15,199 nt of DNA from DASYCK01 sp036500205. Its GTDB lineage: Bacteria > Myxococcota_A > Polyangia > Fen-1088. Positions 8,928 through 15,199 of the stretch are shown here, one piece after another. A program made the position numbers and the translations under genes. The stretch spans positions 1 through 15,199 of the forward strand of contig DASYCK010000217.1 in the NCBI GenBank assembly GCA_036500205.1. The letters run 5' to 3'. The notes under the pieces are model-generated. The model was not told the origin of the DNA. It made no database searches and worked only from the letters and a program-made list of their open reading frames with translations. Each line of letters opens with the position of its first letter. Position 1 is the stretch's first letter.

Positions 8928-9662
8928 CTACTCCGCCGATCCCTTGGGATCGGGCTCTTTGGCTTCAGAATCGCCTTCCTTCACCTCGGGCTCCTTCGAG
9001 GCCTTGGTGCCCTCGATGCGAATCGAGACGTCCTGCTTGGCAGCGGTGTCGATGCTCTCTTCGTGGGCCCAGCGCCCCCCCGTCCAGACCTTCAGATTTG
9101 CTTTGGTATCCGGCACCCCCGGGATCGAGAAGGCGCCGCTGTCGTCCACCACCGCGTAATAAGGGGAGTCGACCACGATCACCGAGATCGCCAGGCTGGG
9201 GTACTCGGAGCAGCGGACCAGGTAGCCGCCGGGCACGCCGAACTTCTGGTGACGGAACGTCCCCGGGTTCAGCCGCTCGACCGGCATGAAGGTCTCGTCC
9301 GCCGGCACCGACAGCTCGTGGGTGATCTTGCCGGTGTTCTTGAACTCGACGACCGAGCCCGGACCGACCACCACGAAGCGCGGGGTGGCGTTCAGCGCCG
9401 AGATCTCCACGCTGACCGTCTTGGGGGGCGGCGGGTGCGCCCCGCTGATCCCGTCCAGGACGACGACGGTGCCGAACTTCTTGGCGCTGGCCCGGACCGG
9501 GACATTGCCGTTTTCCAGCCGCCAGTAGCCCTGATTCATGCGCCCCGACCGGACGCTGTCGGGAATCTTGACGGTTCCCTTGACGGTGGCGGCAACGGCG
9601 GGAAACGGGAGGGCGAGCAGCAACAGGGGGACTAGCGTGCGGAACGATTTCGTCGTCGTCAT
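8928..9662 (-). CDS. Secreted cupredoxin-like protein with degenerate copper site
   Basis: A 244-residue exported protein. A signal peptide covers about residues 1-25 (LLLLALPFPAVAA). The core at about 55-165 reads as a plastocyanin-type fold: a strand VVFKNT-like at 104-110, ITHELS with H115, and GGYLVRCSEYPSLAISVIVV with C151. In copper-binding relatives the late motif is C-x-x-H-P-x-M; here Tyr154 and Leu157 stand where His and Met are expected, so only two of four ligands remain. After it, SPYYAVVDDSGAFSIPGVP at about 166-184 resembles a carboxypeptidase-regulatory-like (beta-sandwich) repeat, and the tail from about 220 is Lys/Glu-rich. The ATG at 9662 opens directly on the signal peptide; the in-frame start at 9749 would add an unlikely leader. 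It is the first gene of a two-gene unit with the MXAN_5187-type gene. Confidence 0.85.
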   Translation of the reverse strand: MTTTKSFRTLVPLLLLALPFPAVAATVKGTVKIPDSVRSGRMNQGYWRLENGNVPVRASAKKFGTVVVLDGISGAHPPPPKTVSVEISALNATPRFVVVGPGSVVEFKNTGKITHELSVPADETFMPVERLNPGTFRHQKFGVPGGYLVRCSEYPSLAISVIVVDSPYYAVVDDSGAFSIPGVPDTKANLKVWTGGRWAHEESIDTAAKQDVSIRIEGTKASKEPEVKEGDSEAKEPDPKGSAE

Positions 9663-9677
9663 CGCGGTGGGTCGGGA

Positions 9678-9706
9678 CGGTACCGTGTTCTCACTTACCG
9701 TGTCAA
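9678..9706 (-). promoter_or_regulatory. Weak promoter candidate for the cupredoxin-like gene
   Basis: A perfect TTGACA at 9706-9701 on the minus strand lies 39 bases upstream of the cupredoxin-like start. A 17-base spacer leads to GTACCG, a poor -10 hexamer. Position is suitable, but half of the match is weak, so this may be chance. Confidence 0.22.
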
Positions 9707-9781
9707 ACCCCTCAGAAGCGAAGTGAGCGGTGCGCCGTTTCGGCAACATTTCGCTCCGGCGCTGCTATGTTCCCGGCCGTC

Positions 9782-10141
9782 ATGCCGACCGGACCCAGCA
9801 AGAACCTCGAGACCTTCCCCAACCCGGCTCCCGAGCGGGACTACGTCATCCGCTTCGACTGTCCCGAGTTCACCTGCCTCTGTCCGAAGACCGGGCAGCC
9901 CGACTTCGCGCGCATCCAGATCGAGTACGTCCCCGACCAGCTGTGCGTCGAGCTGAAGTCCTGGAAGCTCTACCTCTGGTCGTACCGCGACGAGGGCGCC
10001 TTCCACGAGGCCGTGACGAACCGCATCCTCGACGACCTGGTGGCGGCCATCGCCCCTCGGAAGCTGCGGGTCGAAGGGGCGTTCAACGTGCGCGGCGGCA
10101 TCTCGACCACCATCGTCGCCACGCACGAAAAGCGCGCCTGA
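9782..10141 (+). CDS. queF: NADPH-dependent 7-cyano-7-deazaguanine reductase (preQ1 synthase), short type
   Basis: QueF reduces the nitrile of preQ0 to the aminomethyl group of preQ1 with two NADPH, feeding queuosine in tRNA. The 119 residues match the short (type I, Bacillus-like) form. Seen: LETFPNPAPERDY at 9-21, the catalytic pair C34 (in FTCLCPKTGQPDF) and D41, the QueF signature ELKSWKLY at 57-64 with Trp where Phe or Tyr is usual, FHE at 74-76 for substrate binding, and FNVRGGISTTI near the end. The ATG at 9782 fits the usual N-terminus (MPT-PSK); an ATG at 9767 would add five residues. Neither has a clear ribosome site. No other queuosine genes and no preQ1 riboswitch were recognised nearby. 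It diverges from the cupredoxin-like gene and converges on the HEAT-repeat gene. Confidence 0.96.
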   Translation: MPTGPSKNLETFPNPAPERDYVIRFDCPEFTCLCPKTGQPDFARIQIEYVPDQLCVELKSWKLYLWSYRDEGAFHEAVTNRILDDLVAAIAPRKLRVEGAFNVRGGISTTIVATHEKRA

Positions 10142-10177
10142 CCGGGGTGGTCCCGGGTCAGGCCGCGCACGCCTGAC
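10142..10177. terminator. Two inverted repeats between convergent genes, possible bidirectional terminator
   Basis: The gap between the queF stop and the HEAT-gene stop holds CCGGG-GTGGT-CCCGG (10142-10156) directly followed by GTCAGGC, loop CGCGCAC, GCCTGAC (10157-10177), a perfect 7-base stem. No T-run follows on either strand. Location between two convergent stops is the main support. Confidence 0.45.
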
Positions 10178-10180
10178 TGG

Positions 10181-11890
10181 CTACTTCTTCTTGCCCTTCT
10201 TCTTGCCGGCCGCCTTGCCGGCTTTCTTCTTTCCCTTGTTCCCTTGGGCGCCCTTGGCCGGCTTCTCCTCGGCGGCGGGGGCAGCCCCTTCCTCCGCGGC
10301 CGCCGCCGGCATGGCCGAGTCGTCCTTGGTCTGAATGATGGCCAGCGCCACCCGGGTCTCGCCCAGCAGGTCGCGCGCGCCCGGGATGCGGATCGCCTTC
10401 TCGTCGCGCTCGATCTGCTTGTCCAGCTTGTCGACGCACTCCTTGCAGCCCTTGGGCGCGAGGCGGGTCAGCGCGTACAGCAGCGCCATGTGGACGGGGA
10501 AGCGCTCCTGGTTGATCGAGGCGAGCGGCTTGAACGCCCCCAGCAGCATGGGGACACCCTTGGCGGCGTCGCCCGAGAAGCCGATGGCGAACGCGGCCTT
10601 CTCGGCCCGCGTCCAGGAGGGATCGCTCAGCTTCTTGCCATAACAGGCGAGGTCGGTCCCGCACTCCTTGGCCACCAGCATGCGGTCGAGCGCCATGCCG
10701 AACGCCCCTTCGGCGTCCTTCTCCTTGTCGGCCAGCGCCTTGAACGCGTCGAACGTCGCCGGCCCAGCGATGCGCGACAGGTCGATGGCCGCGGTGGCGC
10801 GCAGATCGGACGCTTTCTGCCCCTCCACGGTCACGTAACCGGATTTGGCGATCTCCAGCAACGTGGGGACGGCCCGGCGATCGCCCGACAGGTAGAGCCC
10901 GTCCGCGGCCGACACCCGCACCGACGGTTCCGCCTTGGGGTCCTTCAGCACGCTGATCAGCGTGTCGACGCCGGCGGGCGCCCCGATCAGGCCGAGCGCG
11001 ATCACGATCGCGGTGTGCTCGCCCCCTTGCTGCTTCTCCTTCAGCTTGGCCTGCAGGGCCGGGATGGCCTTGCGGGCGCGCAGATCGCCCAGCATCGAGG
11101 CGGCCTTGAACGGGATCACGCCCGGCGTCACCTCGTCGAACTTCAGCTGCTTCCCCATCTCCTCGATGTCGGCGTTCTTGCGGTTCAACAGCTCGATCAT
11201 CGGATCGATGGCGGGCTGCCCGATGCGCACCAGCGCCAGGCGACACTCCTGGAAGATGTTCGCGCCCCGGCCCGTCATGAACAGGCCCTTGATGAGGGCG
11301 GGAATGGATGACGGATCGCGCAGCTCGGCCAGGCCCAGGGCGGCCTTCTGGTTCAGCACGAAGTCCTGCTCGTCGGCCGACGTCCCCAGGATCTTCACCA
11401 GCGTGGGGACCGCCTTCTTGTCGCCGATGCGGACCAGGGCGCGGATGGCCGCCAGCTTGGCATTGTTGGCGCGCGACTTGATGGGCAGCGGCTTCGCGGC
11501 GGCGGCGATCAGCGCGTCGACGGCGTCGGTCGCCTTCATGTCGCCGAGCACCCCGGCCGCGATGGTGGCGCGGTCGAAGTCGTCGTCGCTGTAGTCGAGC
11601 GCCTCGATCAGCAGCGGCTTCGTGCGATCGTCCTTGTAGCGGGCCAGCGCCTCGAGGTGCTCGGGGCGCTTGTCGTCTTGATAGAGCGCGATCAACGCCG
11701 GCACGGCGGGGCGCGCCTTTTCGACGTCCATGTTCGCCAGGTGATCGAGCGCTTCCTTCTGGTTGCGCAGATCCTTCAGCTGTTTGGCCCAGGTCATGGG
11801 GTCGTCGGGATCGCCCGTGCAACCGACCTGGGACAACATGAACAACGGCAGTACGATCGCGAGGGCGAGCGAGAGCGAGAACGAACGCAT
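10181..11890 (-). CDS. HEAT-repeat lipoprotein with lysine-rich tail
   Basis: A 569-residue predicted lipoprotein. The signal peptide (MRSFSLSLALAIVLPLFMLS) ends at QVG-C24, followed by T-G-D. From about residue 35 to 460 it is built of HEAT/Armadillo-like helical repeats with the usual pattern of A-V-P-A-L-I and L-G-D/I-G-D (for example at 62-69, 113-128, 154-167, 194-202, 266-284, 338-348). Such superhelices bind partner proteins; no enzyme motif is seen. Four further Cys include a CKEC pair at 482-485. The tail from about 525 is Ala/Glu-rich and then strongly basic, with 13 Lys in the last 27 residues. The ATG at 11890 is preceded by GGAGG with a seven-base gap, an excellent ribosome site, so the much longer open frame upstream, antisense to the peptidase gene, is not coding. 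Function unknown. Confidence 0.9.
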   Translation of the reverse strand: MRSFSLSLALAIVLPLFMLSQVGCTGDPDDPMTWAKQLKDLRNQKEALDHLANMDVEKARPAVPALIALYQDDKRPEHLEALARYKDDRTKPLLIEALDYSDDDFDRATIAAGVLGDMKATDAVDALIAAAAKPLPIKSRANNAKLAAIRALVRIGDKKAVPTLVKILGTSADEQDFVLNQKAALGLAELRDPSSIPALIKGLFMTGRGANIFQECRLALVRIGQPAIDPMIELLNRKNADIEEMGKQLKFDEVTPGVIPFKAASMLGDLRARKAIPALQAKLKEKQQGGEHTAIVIALGLIGAPAGVDTLISVLKDPKAEPSVRVSAADGLYLSGDRRAVPTLLEIAKSGYVTVEGQKASDLRATAAIDLSRIAGPATFDAFKALADKEKDAEGAFGMALDRMLVAKECGTDLACYGKKLSDPSWTRAEKAAFAIGFSGDAAKGVPMLLGAFKPLASINQERFPVHMALLYALTRLAPKGCKECVDKLDKQIERDEKAIRIPGARDLLGETRVALAIIQTKDDSAMPAAAAEEGAAPAAEEKPAKGAQGNKGKKKAGKAAGKKKGKKK

Positions 11891-12025
11891 CCTGGTTCCT
11901 CCGTCCGAGCGGGAAATCCGCAACGTAAACGCGCCGCTAGTCAACCACCGCGGGGTCCGAAAAGCCAGCGACCAAATTCTTGGAATCGCGGTGAGAAGGG
12001 GACCCCTTCGTGCGACGATGCGGCG

Positions 12026-14905
12026 ATGCCTCTCCGCCTCGCTCGGTCGCTCGTCGTTCTCGCGTTGGCGCTTTCGGTCGGCTGTCGCACCGCCGCGCCG
12101 AATGCCTCGACGTCGGCCGTCCCGGCGGCGGCGATCGCTCCGGCGCGGGCGGTCGGGGCGCGTCCGGACGAGGTTCATCTGCTCGATCTGCGGCAGCTGA
12201 CGTTCGGTGGCGAGAACGCCGAGGCGTACTGGTCGCCCAACGGCGCCGAGCTGATCTTTCAGGCCCATGGGCAAGCCGAGGCGGGGGCTCCGGGCTGCGA
12301 CCGCATCTATCGCCTGCCGGTGACGGTGCCCGATCCCCGGCCCATCCCGGTCTCGAGCGGGGCGGGGGCGACCACGTGCGGATTTTTTCTGCCGGGGACG
12401 AAGGACGTGATCTTCTCCTCGACGCACCTGGGGGGCGCTGCCTGTCCGCCGCCGCCCGATCGTTCGCACGGGTACGTGTGGGCGATCTATCCGGCGTACG
12501 ACATCTTTCGCGCCGCCGCCGACGGCTCGAACCTGCGCCGCTTGACGGACACCCCCGGCTACGACGCCGAGGCCACCGCCTGTCCCGTCGATGGATCGAT
12601 CGTCTTCACCTCGCTGCGCGACGGCGACCTCGACATCTACCGCATGGACGCCGACGGCAAGAACGTCCGCCGGCTGACCCACGCGCTCGGCTATGACGGC
12701 GGCGCCGTCTTCGATGCCGACTGCTCCCACATCGCCTGGCGCGCCTCGCGCCCCGCGCCCGGACCCGAGCGTGACGAGTACCAGCGGATGTTGCAGCAGG
12801 GGCTGGTGCGGCCCAGCAAGCTCGAGCTGTGGATGGCGGACGCCGACGGCGGCAACGCGCGGCAGATCACCTACCTCGACGCCGCCTCGTTCGCGCCGTC
12901 GTTCTTTCCGTCGGGCCCGATGTCGTCTGAACGACGGCTCATCTTTTCGTCCAACTACGGCGATCCGAAGGGGCGCGAGTTCGATCTGTGGGCCATCGAC
13001 GCCTCGGGGGCGAACCTGGAACGGGTGACGACGGCGGAGGGCTTCGATGGCTTCCCCATGTTCTCGCCGGCCAGCGGGCACCTGGCGTTCTCGTCGAACC
13101 GGGCCACGCCGCCGGGGCGGCACGACACGAACGTCTTCGTCGCGCGCTGGGACGAGAAGGTCGTGCGACGGTTCGGCGAGTCGGCGGCCGATCGCATCCT
13201 GGCCGACATCCGCTGGCTGGCCGACCCCGAGCGGGAAGGGCGCGGCGTCGGCACGGCGGGATTGCAGGCGGCCGGGACGTACATGGAGGCGGGCCTGCAG
13301 CGCGCCGGGCTGAAGGCGGCGGGCGACAGCGGCAGCTTTCGCCAGATCTTTCCGGTCCCCACCGAGATCAAGCTGGGGACGGAGACGTCGCTCGCCCTGG
13401 GCGGCGTCGCGATGGCGGCGGGGGCGTTTGCTCCGGCCGCGTACTCCGCCGAGGGGGTCGCCAAGGGGCCGCTCGTGCTGGCCGGCTACGGCATCGTCGA
13501 CGATGCGGCGAAGGTGAACGACTACGCGGGGCTCGACGTGAAGGGGAAGCTCGTGGTGGTGCGGCGGTTCGCGCCCGACGGCGCGCCGTTCACGGACGGC
13601 GAAGCGCGCCGCCGCGCCGGCGATGTCCGGCACAAGGCGTTCGTGGCGCGCGAGAAGGGGGCCAAGGCGCTGCTCGTCGTCGACGCGCCTCCCCCGCCCG
13701 CCAGGGGAACGCGGGCGGAGCCAGCGACGGCGCCGGACGAGGCGGCGTTCCCCGTCTTGCGTGCCGAAGGCTACGGCGACGCCGGGCTGCCAGTGATGTT
13801 CGTCAAGCGGGCGGCGTTCGCGAAGACGCTGGCGCGCCTCGCGTCACGGCAGCCCGTGAGCGGTAGCATGAAGGTCACGCTGACCGTCGCCAAGACGCCG
13901 GCGTTCAATGTCGTGGCGCGGGTCGTCGCCGGCGCCCCCGACGCCCAACGTCTGCCCGGCGTGGTGGTCCTGGGCGCGCACTACGATCATCTGGGCCTGG
14001 GGGGGCGTCATTCGATGGAGCCCGACAGTCATCGCGCGCATCCGGGCGCCGACGACAACGGCTCGGGCGCGGCGACCTTGATCGAAGCGGCGCGCATCCT
14101 CGGCAGCCATCGGGCGCGGCTTCGTCGCGACGTCATCGTCGTCGCCTTCTCGGGCGAGGAGGAGGGCGATCTGGGCTCGACCTACTTCACGCGCACGCCG
14201 CCCGCGGCGCTGGCCATGCGCGATGTCATCGCCATGGTGAACCTGGACATGGTGGGGCGCCTCCGCGACAACCGGGTGGCCGTGCTGGGCCAGGGCTCGG
14301 CCGAGGAGTGGCCGGGGCTCCTCGCCGCCGCCTGCGGCGCGGCGCACATCGAATGCAGCGGCACGGCAGGCGGCGCCGACGGTTTCGGCGCCAGCGATCA
14401 GATGCCGTTCGCCGCCGCGGGAATTCCGGTGGCGCACTTCTTCACCGGCACGCACCAGGACTACCACCGCCCCAGCGACACGGCCGACAAGATCAATGCG
14501 GCGGGGGCGGGACAGATCGCGCTCGCCTCGGCCGCGCTGGTGGAGTCGCTCGCCAACCGCGCCGAGCCGTTGACCCCGCGTCACATCGTGGTGGGACCCA
14601 CGGAGGGCGACATGCGCACCTTCGGCGCGTCGCTGGGCACCATCCCCGACTACGCCGGCCCTCCGAACGGCGCCCCCGGCGTGCTGCTGTCGGGGGTGCG
14701 CCCCGGCGGCCCCGCCGAGACCGCCGGCCTCCGTCGCGGCGACATCCTCATCAAGCTGGGCACCCACCAGATCCACAACGTCGAGGACTTCATGTACGCG
14801 CTCTCCGCCAGCAAACCTGGCGACAGCTCGACGGCCGTGGTCGTCCGTGACGGCAAAGAGGTGCCCATCAAGGTGACCTTTCAAGAGGGCCATCGGATGA
14901 AGTGA
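12026..14905 (+). CDS. Exported M28 zinc peptidase with TolB-like propeller and PDZ domain, probable lipoprotein
   Basis: A 959-residue multidomain protein. The signal peptide ends at SVG-C20, so it is probably a lipoprotein. Residues about 55-375 hold PD40/TolB-like propeller blades (AYWSPNGAELIF, DLDIYRMDADGKNVRRLT, LELWMADADGGNARQIT, FDLWAIDASGANLERVT). About 385-620 is an M28 N-terminal part with an inserted PA-like domain (GPLVLAGYGIVDD; DVKGKLVVV). The M28 core follows with its zinc ligands and catalytic residues in place: H652 in GAHYDHLG, GADDNGSG at 674-681, E711-E712 in SGEEEGDLGS, D741 in VNLDMVG and H814 in DYHRPSD. A PDZ domain closes the protein (about 884-950, PGGPAETAGLRRGDILIKLG). 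It should be a zinc aminopeptidase or carboxypeptidase outside the cytoplasm; substrate unknown. The ATG at 12026 opens on the signal peptide; earlier in-frame starts are antisense to the HEAT gene. Confidence 0.93.
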   Translation: MPLRLARSLVVLALALSVGCRTAAPNASTSAVPAAAIAPARAVGARPDEVHLLDLRQLTFGGENAEAYWSPNGAELIFQAHGQAEAGAPGCDRIYRLPVTVPDPRPIPVSSGAGATTCGFFLPGTKDVIFSSTHLGGAACPPPPDRSHGYVWAIYPAYDIFRAAADGSNLRRLTDTPGYDAEATACPVDGSIVFTSLRDGDLDIYRMDADGKNVRRLTHALGYDGGAVFDADCSHIAWRASRPAPGPERDEYQRMLQQGLVRPSKLELWMADADGGNARQITYLDAASFAPSFFPSGPMSSERRLIFSSNYGDPKGREFDLWAIDASGANLERVTTAEGFDGFPMFSPASGHLAFSSNRATPPGRHDTNVFVARWDEKVVRRFGESAADRILADIRWLADPEREGRGVGTAGLQAAGTYMEAGLQRAGLKAAGDSGSFRQIFPVPTEIKLGTETSLALGGVAMAAGAFAPAAYSAEGVAKGPLVLAGYGIVDDAAKVNDYAGLDVKGKLVVVRRFAPDGAPFTDGEARRRAGDVRHKAFVAREKGAKALLVVDAPPPPARGTRAEPATAPDEAAFPVLRAEGYGDAGLPVMFVKRAAFAKTLARLASRQPVSGSMKVTLTVAKTPAFNVVARVVAGAPDAQRLPGVVVLGAHYDHLGLGGRHSMEPDSHRAHPGADDNGSGAATLIEAARILGSHRARLRRDVIVVAFSGEEEGDLGSTYFTRTPPAALAMRDVIAMVNLDMVGRLRDNRVAVLGQGSAEEWPGLLAAACGAAHIECSGTAGGADGFGASDQMPFAAAGIPVAHFFTGTHQDYHRPSDTADKINAAGAGQIALASAALVESLANRAEPLTPRHIVVGPTEGDMRTFGASLGTIPDYAGPPNGAPGVLLSGVRPGGPAETAGLRRGDILIKLGTHQIHNVEDFMYALSASKPGDSSTAVVVRDGKEVPIKVTFQEGHRMK

Positions 14906-14933
14906 CGGTGCCCCCCACCGCCGCTCGGAAGCG
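14906..14933. terminator. Small inverted repeats between convergent genes, weak terminator candidate
   Basis: Directly after the peptidase stop come CGGTG-CCCCC-CACCG (14906-14920) and CGCT-CGGA-AGCG (14922-14933). Stems are only five and four bases and no T-run follows. Their place in the 34-base gap between convergent stops is the sole support. Confidence 0.25.
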
Positions 14934-14939
14934 AGAGGG

Positions 14940-15199
14940 TCAGTGGACCTTGTAGAGGCGCCACCTTCCGACCTCCTTCGCCAGGGTCGGATGCAGCCCC
15001 AGGGTGGAGGCTGCCTTGGGGATCGGGTCGCCGTGAGCGAAGCCTTGCACGAGGATGTAGTCGTAGGCGTTCCCGTGGTCGTCGAGGGAGAACGGCGCCG
15101 ACCAGAAGGGGGCGGGCAGGCTGTTTTCGCGGCGATAGACGAGGGGCGTGTTCATGCTGCCCCAAAGATAGGGGGTGTAGCCGTGATTGAAGGCGGTCA
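14940..15199 (-). CDS. C-terminal part of an unidentified, possibly membrane, protein (cut by window edge)
   Basis: The minus strand is open from the right edge to a TGA at 14942-14940, giving 85 residues. The frame continues without a stop upstream of the internal ATG at 15155, reading AFNHGYTPYLWGSMNTPLVY, so the gene most likely begins outside the window. Seen: an aromatic-rich start, LPAPFWSAPFSLDDHGNAYDYILVQG, and an end GRWRLYKVH. Soluble tails of this kind (a Y-D-Y-x-L-V strand and a final W-R-L-Y-K) are, in my recollection, found at the C-terminus of large ArnT/PMT-like membrane proteins of deltaproteobacteria; this is a guess. An ATG at 15155 starting a 71-residue protein is the alternative. 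It converges on the peptidase gene. Confidence 0.65.
   Translation of the reverse strand, partial: TAFNHGYTPYLWGSMNTPLVYRRENSLPAPFWSAPFSLDDHGNAYDYILVQGFAHGDPIPKAASTLGLHPTLAKEVGRWRLYKVH

Noticed and set aside
9663..9781. preQ1 riboswitch upstream of queF
   Set aside because: No short stem-loop followed by an A-rich tail that pairs back to the loop was seen between the divergent genes, and riboswitch-linked queF genes are mainly known from other phyla.
11657..12025. Longer N-terminus for the M28 peptidase from an in-frame start at 11657
   Set aside because: It would put more than 120 residues ahead of a clear signal peptide and run antisense through the start of the HEAT lipoprotein gene.
11891..13633. 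A 1150-codon minus-strand open frame that would extend the HEAT protein by about 580 residues across the peptidase gene
   Set aside because: The HEAT protein has a signal peptide and a very good ribosome site at 11890, and the upstream part is an Arg/Gly/Val-rich low-complexity reading antisense to a clear M28 gene.

Overview
The window looks like a chromosomal stretch from a high-GC deltaproteobacterium of the myxobacterial type (Myxococcota or a close relative). The main pointers are a protein recognised as the MXAN_5187 type, several predicted lipoproteins and exported proteins of myxobacterial flavour, GC-rich codon use, and long shadow frames opposite the real genes. No rRNA, tRNA, CRISPR array, insertion sequence or phage module was seen. 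The taxonomic call is inference.

Layout from left to right. A minus-strand gene cut by the left edge encodes peptide chain release factor 3 (1-1033). Diverging from it is a D-Ala-D-Ala ligase-like ATP-grasp enzyme (1169-2188). It runs almost into a small stand-alone response regulator on the minus strand (2198-2590), which lies behind an unknown exported or lipoprotein gene (2712-3332). A bifunctional class A penicillin-binding protein of the PBP1A type (3444-5891, plus) follows. The 224 bases after it hold a possible terminator hairpin and what looks like the C-terminal remnant of a c-type heme protein (CxxCH). Next comes a minus-strand HipA-like kinase gene of YjjJ type with no visible antitoxin and an odd start region (6116-7219).

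The middle holds a two-gene minus-strand unit. A secreted cupredoxin-like protein whose copper site looks broken (8928-9662) is followed after 11 bases by a membrane-anchored MXAN_5187-type protein with an extracytoplasmic sensor-like region (7330-8916). Diverging from this unit is queF (9782-10141), the last enzyme of preQ1 synthesis for queuosine. It converges, across two small inverted repeats, on a HEAT-repeat lipoprotein with a lysine-rich tail (10181-11890, minus). Diverging from that is a 959-residue predicted lipoprotein with a TolB-like propeller, an M28 zinc peptidase and a PDZ domain (12026-14905, plus). The right edge cuts the C-terminus of an unidentified, possibly membrane, protein on the minus strand (14940-15199).

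Functionally this is mostly a housekeeping and cell-envelope region: peptidoglycan synthesis (PBP1A, perhaps the ATP-grasp ligase), translation (RF3, QueF) and several exported proteins of unknown role. The least ordinary part is the heme-protein remnant, HipA-like gene and out-of-frame start at about 5.9-7.25 kb. No clear new multi-gene system was found.
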